Assembly (NCBI RefSeq): GCF_001039355.2
Contig: NW_019775655.1
Span: forward strand, 226,514-266,840
Reading direction: 5' to 3'
From: Lingula anatina
Lineage: Eukaryota; Brachiopoda; Lingulata; Lingulida; Lingulidae
Length of the DNA: 40,327 bases
Every line of letters begins with the position of its first letter. The first letter of the stretch is position 1. Shown in pieces: positions 11,944 through 24,352 of this stretch. A program made the translations under genes and the position numbers. The notes beneath the pieces were generated by a model. The model was not told where the DNA came from. It did not search any database and saw only the letters and a program-made list of their open reading frames with translations.

Positions 11944-13545
11944 AATCATGCTTGACTATGAGATATGAGATGTCAGGTTTATTGAGAAAGGTTCTGAGTC
12001 CATGCCACAATTTATGGCCTTTACTTTTAATAACAATGAATACTATACTGTTCCACATATTCGATCAATAATGCCAATGCCCTCAAGTTACAAATTGCCC
12101 TTCAAGCAGCAAGATATAAATGTAGAAAGCCTTGCCATGCTGCTGATATTTCCATTTTTACGAAAGGATGTTGAAATTTCCTGGCCGAGTCTAAAGGTTC
12201 CAATGCAATGGCAGTGCGAGAAATGGTTGCCACTGCTACGTACGTGCAGTATTGACATTTTGATAATCTACTAAAATGCTCCTTGACTGTCGGTCGTGGT
12301 CTATCCTATTAATTATACTAATACAATGTGTCATTTCGACAAGATAACACCTACCTGGATGTTAGTAACTATTCCATATAACAATTAGAACTCATGTTTT
12401 GATTACTTGTAACATCACACCACTCGTGTTGTCTTCGCAGCTACAACAAATTAAGCAGAGTCACTTTCTTAAACAGATTTAGTTTAGAATTAGGGTATGC
12501 AATTATTTCGGTTTATGATTTTTATATAAACAGCTTCATAACAATCATTTTTATATACATGCGTTTTTTATGGATCAAACATAATACACAGCCTATACGT
12601 ACAAAACATAAAAGTTCGAAACTACATGAAAACATATTGGTAACTCGACAAAAAGAAGGTGCTACCCTGGCAAGATAATTTCGATGCAAGAACGATATTT
12701 CAATTAATGAAAAATTGAAGGGCAAGTATTTCAATACTATTTTGCTACAATCCTTAATTAATGAGGTTTTTAAATATCAATTGTGTATAGTTGAAAGTAA
12801 GTTTCCATAAAAAAACACCACCTGAATTTTGTGACTCACTCTTTTAGGACCTTAGACTAAACCTTACTTTCTGTAAATGAAAAGATACCTTTGTATGATA
12901 AGTATGAAATAGACCTAATATATTTATGCTGTTGAAGCAGGCATCAAACAAGGTCAATTCCTCATATTGCAAGAAAAACATTAGGCTCTGTGTATCCTAA
13001 CACTAACAGTTACAGTTCCTTATGCCAAATTCCATGCCTAGATGCCAGGACGAGGCATTCTGATTTAAACCTGTTAGGCCCCATTTAGAATGGATGATCC
13101 TAGTGCTTACTGATCCTTCAACAAAATATGGCCAACCATAGGTCAAAAGGGATGCCGCTTATTCCTGATGCTCCCTGCCTCCACATGCGCTGTCGCTAGC
13201 TGCAGGGGCCTAGCAATTAAACCTCAGAGCAGAGATGTAATCTGGTTCAAGGCGCATGTAGAGTTTGAACCCTTTTGCACTAAAAGGCCCCAGATATTAC
13301 AACCAACATTAGCTTTTTGTGCAGAATCACAGAATTCTGAGATTGTTAATTCAATTCTCAAGGGTCAAAATTAAGTGTTTTATCCCATTATACATGTTCA
13401 GATATACAGATCTAAAACAGTGTTTCATGTCTGGACCCCGAAGTTTCTCTCAAAGCTTTTGTTGAAGAGATTGCTCTGATAGCTCTGTCAAGATTGCTCT
13501 GTCAAGTTAAGTTTAGGTTTTCTTGCTTATGAATATGTACATATA
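11944..13545. other. Divergent calpain / Praja-like 5' region
   Basis: The calpain gene runs left and the RING gene right from this interval. It should hold their non-coding first exons and promoters, but I cannot place a TSS or exon with confidence. A 90-codon ORF at about 12002-12274 has no recognisable features. A dispersed repeat occupies 13096-13256. Confidence 0.4.
13096..13256 (+). repeat. Dispersed repeat family B, copy 1
   Basis: This aligns by eye with the left half of 18971-19201: GATCCT, then ACTGATCC, CTCCCTGCCTCC, CTAGCAATTAAACCTCAGAGC in the same order and spacing. No coding content. Confidence 0.55.
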
Positions 13546-15169
13546 ATAAAAGAAACTTTGCAACCAAGGGAAACATAAATTAGACATTGTCATGACTGCA
13601 GTATACCTTTAGTTTTTAAAGATGCATTGTTTATGACAGATGCTTACTGATCTAGTAGTATTTTGTTTGATGTATGATTTATTGTTTTACATTTTAGATA
13701 AGGACATACTTGTCCAGTTGCATCATGGGAACCACCTCAAGTGCCAATGCTGAAAAAGCTACATCGGATGAAAGTGACCCACTCACATTAACACCAGAAG
13801 AAAGTGACACAGTCCCAGTGACATCAGAGGAAAGTGACCCAGTAACAGTAACTGCATCAGATGAAAATTGTGTTAAGGATGCCTCATGCAGTTCCAAAAA
13901 CAGGTCCAACAAAGCGCTTGTCAAACACTTTCAAACATTGAATGGAGGCGAGGCAAATTCTATGCCACACCTCGCACAGAGTTTACAAGGTCCAAAGAGA
14001 ATGACACAACTGAATGAAAATACCTTTGATGAAGACATGCCCAATACCTTGCCTTTATCAGGTCAGGAATGTGATGGATGTCTTCCACCTAATGCAAAGG
14101 AGTATTCCCAAGCACACCTAGAATACGTCCATAGGGGTGCTAGGCCAAAACTGCCACAGAATGTGACAGAAGACAATAATGTCTCACTGCCTCATCTAAC
14201 CCATTTTAATGGGGATTTTCAAAAAGCTCCTAGTATTAATGAGGATGAAGAGTCTGACACAACTGATGAAAGGACCAAACTTAAGAAATGGCGTGAGGCT
14301 GGAGCTGTTCTTAAAGATGTTTTAAATCAAGTCGGGATGAAAATGTCAAACAGTAAAAACAGTTTGGATGATAGAGAAAAGGAGGAAGACCCCATGAATT
14401 TGATGCTACAAGATAGTCTAGCTTCTGAGCCAAGAAAGATTGAGGAAAAGTCTTCAGTTAATGGTGCTATGGCCAGATTCCCTGTTTTGAAAAATGCTAC
14501 TGCAGCCAAAGTTTTACAGAAAGTTAGGGAAAGGACTAGGGAATCACCACCAGATGGCAAAAATGGGCAGTTTACAGTAAAAAATGCTCTCGCTTTAGTG
14601 CGGGCCAAAACAAGTCAAGGTTCAAGTGAGGGTAGGACATCAGACAGCCTGGTGCATTCAGATGAGGAAAATAGAGATGCCAATTGGCCAAGCACAGCAG
14701 TTAAAAGACAGCATAAGAGCAAAAAGTCAATGCCAAAAGGCAGTAAGTCAGAAAGTAGCATATTAAAAATTCCTCCATCTGTAGATGGTTTGGTGGGAAA
14801 CTTAGATCGCTCCAGTGAAAGTTCAGATATTGACAGAGAAAAATTAGTAGAAAAGAATCACAAGCTGCTACATGCAAAGAAAAACAAACTTCCAAGAGTG
14901 CCAAAACATGTGCAAAAGAAAAACAATGAAAATCATTTTTCCCCATCTTTAAAAACTGCTCATGAGGCTCCAGTTACCAGTTCAATGGGTGCTACTACAA
15001 AACAGCATGTTGCTCCTTGTAAAAGTTCTTTTATTCCAAATGTAGGTGCTAGTAGGAGTTATAATGTTACTCCTAATTTACATTCTGGTTCAGAAGTTCT
15101 AACTTTTCCAGTAGAAAAGGAGCCTGCGTTACAACATTCCAAGACTCAGAGAAAAAAGAAGAAACCACT
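13546..15169 (+). repeat. First copy of a 1,624-bp direct duplication (Praja-like large exon)
   Basis: Bases 13546-15169 repeat at 15321-16944 with a constant offset of 1,775. I noticed one difference: C at 14808 against T at 16583 (Arg to Cys in the protein). The copy carries the intron end, acceptor (AG at 13696-13697) and most of the large exon, then runs into 151 Ns. Near identity plus an intervening gap is what an uncollapsed haplotype or misjoined contig looks like. Confidence 0.9.
13698..15169 (+). CDS. Truncated extra copy of the Praja-like large exon
   Basis: An open frame runs from the acceptor through ATG 13725 into the gap at 15170. The protein is identical, apart from one Arg/Cys difference, to the start of the complete gene at 15500. 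It has no 3' end of its own and lacks the RING exons. If the duplication is an assembly artefact, this is not a separate gene but the other allele. Confidence 0.5.
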
Positions 15170-15320
15170 NNNNNNNNNNNNNNNNNNNNNNNNNNNNNNN
15201 NNNNNNNNNNNNNNNNNNNNNNNNNNNNNNNNNNNNNNNNNNNNNNNNNNNNNNNNNNNNNNNNNNNNNNNNNNNNNNNNNNNNNNNNNNNNNNNNNNNN
15301 NNNNNNNNNNNNNNNNNNNN
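15170..15320. other. Assembly gap (151 Ns)
   Basis: A run of N between the two copies of the duplicated exon. If the flanking copies are two alleles, the true length here is meaningless. Confidence 0.99.
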
Positions 15321-16944
15321 ATAAAAGAAACTTTGCAACCAAGGGAAACATAAATTAGACATTGTCATGACTGCAGTATACCTTTAGTTTTTAAAGATGC
15401 ATTGTTTATGACAGATGCTTACTGATCTAGTAGTATTTTGTTTGATGTATGATTTATTGTTTTACATTTTAGATAAGGACATACTTGTCCAGTTGCATCA
15501 TGGGAACCACCTCAAGTGCCAATGCTGAAAAAGCTACATCGGATGAAAGTGACCCACTCACATTAACACCAGAAGAAAGTGACACAGTCCCAGTGACATC
15601 AGAGGAAAGTGACCCAGTAACAGTAACTGCATCAGATGAAAATTGTGTTAAGGATGCCTCATGCAGTTCCAAAAACAGGTCCAACAAAGCGCTTGTCAAA
15701 CACTTTCAAACATTGAATGGAGGCGAGGCAAATTCTATGCCACACCTCGCACAGAGTTTACAAGGTCCAAAGAGAATGACACAACTGAATGAAAATACCT
15801 TTGATGAAGACATGCCCAATACCTTGCCTTTATCAGGTCAGGAATGTGATGGATGTCTTCCACCTAATGCAAAGGAGTATTCCCAAGCACACCTAGAATA
15901 CGTCCATAGGGGTGCTAGGCCAAAACTGCCACAGAATGTGACAGAAGACAATAATGTCTCACTGCCTCATCTAACCCATTTTAATGGGGATTTTCAAAAA
16001 GCTCCTAGTATTAATGAGGATGAAGAGTCTGACACAACTGATGAAAGGACCAAACTTAAGAAATGGCGTGAGGCTGGAGCTGTTCTTAAAGATGTTTTAA
16101 ATCAAGTCGGGATGAAAATGTCAAACAGTAAAAACAGTTTGGATGATAGAGAAAAGGAGGAAGACCCCATGAATTTGATGCTACAAGATAGTCTAGCTTC
16201 TGAGCCAAGAAAGATTGAGGAAAAGTCTTCAGTTAATGGTGCTATGGCCAGATTCCCTGTTTTGAAAAATGCTACTGCAGCCAAAGTTTTACAGAAAGTT
16301 AGGGAAAGGACTAGGGAATCACCACCAGATGGCAAAAATGGGCAGTTTACAGTAAAAAATGCTCTCGCTTTAGTGCGGGCCAAAACAAGTCAAGGTTCAA
16401 GTGAGGGTAGGACATCAGACAGCCTGGTGCATTCAGATGAGGAAAATAGAGATGCCAATTGGCCAAGCACAGCAGTTAAAAGACAGCATAAGAGCAAAAA
16501 GTCAATGCCAAAAGGCAGTAAGTCAGAAAGTAGCATATTAAAAATTCCTCCATCTGTAGATGGTTTGGTGGGAAACTTAGATTGCTCCAGTGAAAGTTCA
16601 GATATTGACAGAGAAAAATTAGTAGAAAAGAATCACAAGCTGCTACATGCAAAGAAAAACAAACTTCCAAGAGTGCCAAAACATGTGCAAAAGAAAAACA
16701 ATGAAAATCATTTTTCCCCATCTTTAAAAACTGCTCATGAGGCTCCAGTTACCAGTTCAATGGGTGCTACTACAAAACAGCATGTTGCTCCTTGTAAAAG
16801 TTCTTTTATTCCAAATGTAGGTGCTAGTAGGAGTTATAATGTTACTCCTAATTTACATTCTGGTTCAGAAGTTCTAACTTTTCCAGTAGAAAAGGAGCCT
16901 GCGTTACAACATTCCAAGACTCAGAGAAAAAAGAAGAAACCACT
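15321..16944 (+). repeat. Second copy of the 1,624-bp direct duplication
   Basis: Starts immediately after the N block at the point matching 13546. It continues past the duplicated part into the rest of the exon, so this is the copy linked to the downstream RING exons. Confidence 0.9.
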
Positions 16945-19900
16945 GAAACATTTAGAAAAAGGAATTTCCCAAACTTTTAACAAAAGGCACAAAGAGCCAC
17001 CTGTAGATCTGAACCAAGTGTCTTCTCTCTGTGGACCTGATGTTTTGGTTAGTTCCAGTGAAAGTGATGGTAGACACAATGACTATGAAAATGCTGCTTT
17101 GCTTTCTTCTAAGGTGAAAAAGACAAGCAGTAAAATGAAAACAAATTATCTCCAAGACAAGGTGATGCCAAAGTGTCATTCCAGAAATGGGGAATTTTCC
17201 CTAAACAATCCAAATTGGAGGCCTGGCCCCAGTAGTCATGCAACTAGCAATCAACTTGGCAACTATCCTAGCAACATTCATAGCAACCCCTGGGTGGACA
17301 CTTTGTATCAAGATTGGTGCCTTGATGATGTGCCTCCCCTAATGTCAGACAGTTCAACGTCCGCATCCAGTGAGAGAGGAGGTTAGAGTTGATATTTTAT
17401 ACCAATCTACAGTTATGCTATTAACAAATTGTTATGTTTTGGTGCAGCTTAAGACAGTGTCAGCTTTAAAATAATTTTATATGAAAATTAATACATTTGC
17501 TTTTGGAATGGTTGACCAACCTAAATATTTTAGAGCTGTTCTGTGTGTTTGTGTTGTTTATTGTAAATAAGAAAAAAATTCTTCAATATTTCAGTTGTAA
17601 GCCCATAGCTGTTTTGAATAAGGTCTTGATATTGTCAATATTTTTATCCATTTTTAGTCCCAGAATTGATAGATATCTCATCAGAAGTTGGAAGTGTGAG
17701 TAGTTCTTCAGCTTGCAGTATGCCAGCGTTGACAGATCACAGCTATGAAAGCGACATTACATCCACACACGCTCAGTGTTCCAGTGATGTCAGTTTAAAC
17801 CAACATGGCAACTTGTCAGGCAGGATTTCCCCACCGCCTCTAGTCATTTCAGACAGCGTTAGTATCATACCTAAGACACTCAAAGTTTCATACCTACATG
17901 TAATGTACTAAATAAACTGCATTCAGATCAGATTTTAAAAAAAAGGGGCAAAAACACTTCCTTTCAAGAAGCAGATGCTTGATGCATTCCCCACATGCAA
18001 TTTCCTTTATAGCCCCCTTTTTTAGATGATGGCTTAACCTGGTATAGGGATTAACAGGATATCAAAGGGCAAAGGTTTGTGTATGTTGGGGGGAGGAGTG
18101 CATCAACTTACTGACATATTGAAGTCAGTGCATTATATTTTTGTAAATTACTGATCTGGACAGTATTGTCATTTATTATGTTGATATATAATTTCTAATA
18201 AACTGCCATTGTCTGGTAGATGTGTCCTATTTTATGCTATGCATATTTGATTGGTTTTTGACAAATTGTCAGTATTATATATATATTTATGTTTTATTTC
18301 CCAGTTGTTGGTGAAAAATTTACCTTTTTATCCCATACAATGTCTTTTGTTTTTTTCAGAGTTCCACAGATCTAGAACAGTCAACATTTAGTGCGGCTAG
18401 TTTGTATAACCCTCCAATAGAGGACAGCACCAGCAGTGATAGCACTGAAAATGATGCTGATGATGAGTTTGAGTGTGATTGTGCCTCATGTAGATTTTCT
18501 AGAACACACAGAGGTAAATTTCACATCATAAAATGGCACTGTCATTGCCGACTTGCGCATACAACTATGTTAAAGTTACATGACAATTGAAATAAAAGAA
18601 CTGAGTACATACCCATTTCCAAAGTAAAGACAGTCACAAGCCAGTTTTATTGAATTTTAGATAGACAGTGGTTGACAGTTGAAGATGAAACTGAAGATGA
18701 ATACAGATGGAATATCTTGGCAGAAGCAAGAGGAACAGATTTGGAGTAAGTCCCCGTATCAGATAGCTAAGTGAAGACATTTCAAATACAGTCTTTTCCT
18801 CACTGTCTAACCTTTTTTTTCATGGTTTAAACAGATTATCTTAATATTTTGTTGATGTTAGTATAGGTGGATTGTTTGATTGTGACACTGATAGAAGTTA
18901 GAATCAAGTTATGCTCCTTACTTTCAAAAAAGATATATTATTGTATGACAGACACACATTCACAACAGATGATCCTGGGATCTACTGATCCGCAGATCAA
19001 AAATGGTGGACCCTACATGAAAGAAGATCCAACTAATCCACCGATGGTCTCCCCACCTTCATATGTGCCGTCTTTGCAGGGATCTAGCAATTAAACTTCA
19101 GAGCCATGCTTTAATCCTTTTAATGGAGGCAGGGAGACCATCAATGGATTAGACTGCTCTTCTTTCGTGTAGGGTCTGCCATATTTGATCTGCAGATCAT
19201 TTGTTTTGAATGCCCTCAATAACTGTACTCATTCTTTCTTTTTTCAGCTCAGTTTTTTTTTTATAAGATGCATTTAGTATTGATAGTTTTTTGTTTTTTT
19301 TATTGCAGAGATGCACTTGATCCTGGAATTCCAGTTGAAATGCCTAGTCCTTTGGAGTGGCTTCTGTTTGGTCAGACAGTACGCAGAGATATCCTGGAGG
19401 CAATGTTCCAGGTAATGCAATACACACACTGACACAACTCACTCATTGTTGGACATCCTGCACAATACTGACCGGTCAACCACTGGTCTTGGTCATGAAC
19501 ACTTCTGGCATGGAAGATGTTCTTATTGCCCCTCTTAGAGGCTTTACAAAATGATTGTGTCTGGAGATATCTGGAGACCATCTTGATGTAAAGACTAAGC
19601 AAGCCTGATATCAGGATGTTCTCCAGTTATATGAGAAACTTCATTAAGACATATAGAAGACATCCTGATTTTCATCCAGCATCACAGTACTCTTGGAAGA
19701 CATCATGAAGGCATCAGAGTTAAGTTGTCATGGTGTGGTCATAGTTACATGTGTCGTCCGTAAGACCAAGCCAAGGCGTTCTCTAGACCTTTTAAAATGT
19801 CATTAAGATCCCAGAAAAATTTTAAATGCACCACCACAGTGCCCTAAAAAGCTGTATCGAAGATGTCAGATCAGTTTCAATGTAAGCTGTCATTTTTTTT

Positions 19901-20874
19901 CAGAATGTAATCCTGCAGATGTTGTCTGTTCACCCAGATCTTATGAATAACACAGCACCACCTCCAGCAGATCAGCAGGCCATTAATAATCTACCTCAAG
20001 TAGATATAAGCCAGGATCTCATAGGTAAAGTTACTCACACAACTGTAAAAGTACTGGATAATTTATTCACCATGCTGTATTTATTATGTGAATAGAAAAA
20101 AGAACCTCGATGTCTCTTTTGAAAAGACTAGTACGCCATCGTCAAAATATATATTTATTTAACTCATCTATGCAACTGACTGATTTACACTTTATAGTTC
20201 TATCAGACATTGTACATTTAGTTTGTCTCTTTGTAAAAAATAAACTCTCTAATAGGGATGTTATATTTTCAGTTGTCATGTTCCTTCAATTAATTTAATA
20301 AAAAGTAAGATTATTTTTAAATTTTACTGTTAACTAAAGATTTACTGCTTTATGTATATGGCGTTTTTTCCATTACAGAGAATGAGTCCCAGTGTCCCAT
20401 TTGTTTAAACAATTACAACTGCAGGGAAAAGGCCTCACAGCTTCCTTGCTTGCATATCTTCCATCCACTTTGTATTCAAGCCTGGTTGATCAAGGTAAAT
20501 CAAAATACCATCCAACAGGCATGTACACATACGCGCATGCATGTTCATGCATGCACAGCCATGCTCACACATCTGTAATAAGACAAGTACTCCAGCATAC
20601 CTTACACAAATGTATAACTTGTCTTTTGTGCAGATATCAAACAAAACCATTTAGTCTTACAAAAATGCACCCTACCACAGTTATACCGGTAGTTCTGCAG
20701 CACACTTTTCAAACACATTATGCATTGCACCAAAACGTGCTTAAAATGCCCTGAATATAATGTGCTGATATGTTTAGAATGCAACACTTGGTAATTCCTT
20801 ACACTATCCTAATTATGAATTTTTTTTTGTCTTTTCAGTCTGGGACATGTCCAGTGTGTCGTCATGTGCTGTAA
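15500..20874 (+). CDS. Praja-like RING-H2 E3 ubiquitin ligase
   Basis: Exons by phase-consistent GT/AG junctions: 15500-17381, 17658-17857, 18360-18513, 18661-18745, 19309-19411, 19904-20024, 20379-20494, 20839-20874, giving 898 aa from ATG 15500. The first 600 or so residues are disordered and Ser/Lys-rich. The C-terminus is a C3H2C3 RING: C854, C857, C872, H874, H877, C880, C891, C894 (CPIC...CLHIFHPLC...CPVC), ending four residues later. Exon 19904-20024 (AINNLPQVDI before the RING) and the acidic, Trp-containing segment upstream resemble Praja-1/2, hence the family call; other RNF families are possible. RING-H2 proteins of this kind pass ubiquitin from E2 to substrate. The frame is open back to the acceptor at 15472, so translation could start in an upstream exon. 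MGTTSS at the chosen start fits the N-myristoylation pattern. Three imperfect ESD(P/T) repeats follow. Confidence 0.85.
18971..19201. repeat. Fold-back repeat, family B, copy 2
   Basis: About 75 bp at the left (GATCCGCAGATCAAAAATGG, then GACCCTACATGAAAGAAGA, then GATGGTCTCCC) recurs inverted at the right end of the element (GATCTGCAGATCAAATATGG when reverse-complemented). The unit could fold into a long imperfect hairpin. The left half plus centre matches 13096-13256. It lies in the intron between exons 18661-18745 and 19309-19411 of the Praja-like gene. Confidence 0.7.
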
Positions 20875-21305
20875 CAGAGTGTAGTCTTCCAGGATACAGG
20901 AAGATTCAGAGTTTGTGTCCTGCTATGCTTTTGTTTACATTGATCAATGTTGGCATCATTTCAGTATGAATATTACCCCAAACGCACATGCTATATTGCA
21001 CTATATCATTATGGATCAAAAAAAATTACATAACTTTTTTTTATTTATTCAGTTATTGATATTGAGATATGCTATCATGGTCGAAATTGTTTAAACAGAA
21101 ATTGTGATTATAACGATAACGCAACGACAACACGTTCTTTCTCAACTTGTATTGTCACACCTAACACATTTCACACTGGAGCTCGCTGTTGCTATTTTGT
21201 CAAAGAAGGAAAAATAGATGAAAAAATTAACGTAAATATATGTTTCAGTTGCATATAACGTCTGCCTCGATGTTGTTCTGTGTTCAATAAAAACAACTGA
21301 AAAGT
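20875..21305 (+). other. Praja-like gene 3'UTR
   Basis: The stop codon at 20872-20874 is followed by AT-rich sequence up to an AATAAA at 21286-21291. Confidence 0.5.
21286..21291 (+). terminator. Candidate poly(A) signal of the Praja-like gene
   Basis: Canonical AATAAA 412 bp after the stop codon. Confidence 0.5.
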
Positions 21306-24240
21306 AAATCTCGTTGTGCTGATGCAATTGTCAACGTAGACACTATTGTCTGACGTTTTTTTACAGCAGTTGCCATTTATGAATGACTACCGTCACAATT
21401 TTTGAAAGAAATGTCGGCTTTTACTGGAAAAAATGTTTACTTTTATAGGAATATCCCCCTATCAGTAATGTGCGCGTGTTTAATTGATGTAGAAACGAAA
21501 GTCGCACCGGCGTACAACTTGCCTACTAAAAGCAGTGTCTACATTTTACTGGACCGTCTGATATCACAGAGGGTCTCTAAAATAGCAAACGAAATTATAG
21601 TTTTTCTGATACAATAATTTAGTAACAGACTACTGGCGGACCCTGCCGTCAGATAGTAATTTTACTGATACTTATTTTGAAAATGTCACATTTGCCGCCA
21701 AAATATGGTGCTCGGTTCTCAAACTTCTACGTACAAATAACCATTCGTATGTTATTAACTATAATTTATTAAATTTTAATTAATGTCCCTTTATGTAATG
21801 ATGACGTTGGGCGTTAGCTCGTTTTTCTTCACTTGGGTTGATGGGTGGGGTTGAACTTCAGTTAACACACCTGGGTTGAAAAAAGGATATTCGTGTCGAG
21901 AAGGATTGCCTTTGTTGCTGTTCTTTTTTGATAAAAAAAAATAATAACGGTTCATATGCTTTCAATACGGTGCACGCCCTTATTAACGCAGAGAATCAAC
22001 AGACTATAGAGTGACAGGTGAGACTTGTATTGGTTGCCAAGGTAACACAGTTTCCGGTACCAAAGTATTGTTTTCGCTCAATCTAATGGTCGTCTGCTGT
22101 GAAAGCTCACCACCTGTCCCCTATTCACCCGCAGTAATATCGATTCCTAGCCGTCTTTACCTGTATTCATTCAATCTAAACCGCACAGGTGGCAGAAAAG
22201 AAATTGAAAAGATTAGTTTTCGCTGTGTGCAGTAGAATCTGGGAAACGCTGGGAGGGATCGATCATGTAAAGTTACATGCGTGTGCGTGTGAATGGCCGG
22301 TGTTGACTCGGCGCACACATTGAGGGATTAATTGGGACAGAATTGCTTTAAAGTTGTGAGCTTGTTAACACGTGCACGCTGTGCGATGTTTGCCTTTGCC
22401 AGGTGGGAACCCCTGTACAATATGGGAAATTGTTGACACAGCACTTAAACGCTGCTATCACCACGGAACATGCTAGGTTCAGGGTCGCAAATGAAATTTT
22501 CCCTAACCTATCGCGCCACTGTAATAAATCACTAAATCACTGTAAAGTAATTTAATCTAGTTTTTATACTCTCTCCCCCCCCCCCTCCAGTTAAAATCAG
22601 TTACTCCATTAACAATTTGCTCTTCTCATACTCCACAGGTAGTATATATATATATATATATATACAGCTCTAGTGGGATATTTGTCACATATGTGTACTA
22701 TATATTGTAATAATCTATCTATTTACTGATGCATTGACATTTAAGTGGAATTTTAAAAAAATTTAGCCGGCAGCCAGATCAAGCACATTAGGTTCTTAGT
22801 AATACATTAATGTAGTTGGTATTCAGTTTACACTGCACATACACCTGGTGCGTGCATTTCGAAATATAGAAGGCTTCACAATACAAATATTCTTATCAAA
22901 AATATATAAATGTAGAAATCTTTCATCCAAAATTCCATCTTTGGCTGTTACGCGTAAACCCTACTAATCGATATCAGTGTTTTCCCCAACATAAACCAAT
23001 GCCATTAGGCCCATTAAGCGATAAAAGACAAATTGTATGTCACTAATATTGAGTACAAATGATATCATTAATTATTATGTAGCCAGTTTTGTTATTTTTC
23101 ATGTTGTTCGTCATGCTTAACTGAGACAGGGTGTCTACTTTCCAGCTGGTACACAACTGCTTTTGTGCGCGAATAACATATTCTTCCGGTGCCTTTAATT
23201 AAAGCCGTCTTGCTTCAAACAATATCTTACTCTGACAAGACGCTCTTGGAACTCCTAAAGACTGTTCTGCGTTTTCAGTACCCTCCTCCGCAGTTCTTCG
23301 AGCTGTTTTATACTTTAAAAAAATCCTAAACGCCAAGAAATGTTTCTCTCTTTCATGCAGTGAACTATGGTTTCTTTCATTAGACAATAAAGTTCGTTTA
23401 GCAGCGTGAGTTTCATTGACATTTTTCGAATTTATATTTCACATTTATGTCCAAAATTCATTCTCATTGAATTTATAAAGGAAACTTTATAACATCCCTC
23501 TGAAATGGTAAATATCTTACGACTTGAAATCAAACGAGTTATGGTTTAAGCAAAAAGAAAAGATACGTCTGTGTAGGAGGCTTCATGTACATCTCATTCT
23601 GTGTAAGAGGCTCGGAAGGCCGATTTGAAGGGTTCTAATATAAGTGAGCGAGGACTGTAGTTTTATCGACCCGGTGACTGGCCCAGTGTGGTTGTAAACA
23701 CAATCTGTTATTATTAATTGGCTTGTTGAGCGCCAGATGTTTGCTGCATCTTATAACGCAGACGAGTGCACTGTGGAATGCAGATCGTTCTCTCTCTCTC
23801 TCTTCAGGTAGTAGCATAAATCACTGGCCGCGGAGCTAGTATCCTTTCTACCTGGAGCGTCAGTCAGTCGTCACGCTGAACATACGTTACGAGAGTGTGT
23901 CTGGTCGCACGTGACCCGTTACACGGACGTACAGCAAGTGAAGTGAGGTTATTTTCACGGCTGCCTTTGACAGGCGGTCTCACTTAAACCTCGGACACCT
24001 TACTGAAAGGAGTGTTCACAGCACGTCGACGGCCACACACACCCGCTCCCCCTGAATCTTACCGCACACACGTTCAGGTGTAAACATTAAGCTGTGAGAG
24101 ATAATGCACCGTGACCAACAGGTGTCCTGACCACTGACCAATTTTCTTATTGAGTAGCCAGCGGTCAGTCAGTCATGTAGGAATGAGGAACACTTAAAAT
24201 TCCCCGCCTTGTGAGTGAGTCTACGTCACGTTAAGCTGGG
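21306..24240. promoter_or_regulatory. Upstream region of the ATOH8-like gene with CAGGTG E-boxes
   Basis: There is no coding gene here. CAGGTG/CACCTG occurs at 21868, 22015, 22111, 22186, 22400, 22842, 24075 and 24119, and CACGTG at 22369. The site at 22400 overlaps GTGGGAA (22403-22409), the core of a CSL/Su(H) site. Base composition is less AT-rich than in flanking introns. Regulatory function is inferred from motif density only. Confidence 0.4.
22640..22664. repeat. TA microsatellite
   Basis: Uninterrupted run of about 12 TA units. Confidence 0.85.
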
Positions 24241-24243
24241 CAG

Positions 24244-24281
24244 TATAAGTAACGGCAGCTGAAACTCAGACATCACTTTCA
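24244..24281 (+). promoter_or_regulatory. Candidate TATA box and initiator of the ATOH8-like gene
   Basis: TATAAG at 24244-24249 is followed 31 bases on by an initiator match, TCACTTT at 24273-24279 (A+1 at 24275), which is the usual metazoan TATA-to-Inr spacing. It implies a 5'UTR of only about 22 nt. No transcript data are available; another TSS further upstream is possible. Confidence 0.4.
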
Positions 24282-24286
24282 CTCGC

Positions 24287-24352
24287 ATGCCAAACAATGG
24301 CAAGTGCGACGAAGTTCGACCCAGAGCCTCAAGCTCTAGACCTGTCCACTAA
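24287..24352 (+). other. Upstream ORF overlapping the bHLH start
   Basis: An ATG at 24287 in weak context (C at -3, C at +4) opens a 21-codon ORF in another frame, ending in TAA inside the main CDS. It lies only about 12 nt from the predicted cap site, so it may be bypassed. Whether it is transcribed depends on the TSS. Confidence 0.35.

Noticed and set aside
12002-12274. 90-codon ORF upstream of the Praja-like gene
   Set aside because: No domain-like features, no splice context, and composition like translated AT-rich non-coding DNA.
13180-13260. Internal Pol III promoter (tRNA-derived SINE) in repeat family B
   Set aside because: GGTTCAAGG loosely resembles a B box, but no acceptable A box lies at the right distance.
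15073-15368. ORFs running through the N block
   Set aside because: They exist only because Ns are read as open codons.
13546-16944. Real tandem exon duplication in the Praja-like gene
   Set aside because: Near-perfect identity including intron sequence and an N gap at the joint favour an assembly artefact; kept only as a possibility.
20392-20754. 120-codon ORF over the RING exon
   Set aside because: It is an out-of-frame reading of the RING exon running into the intron.
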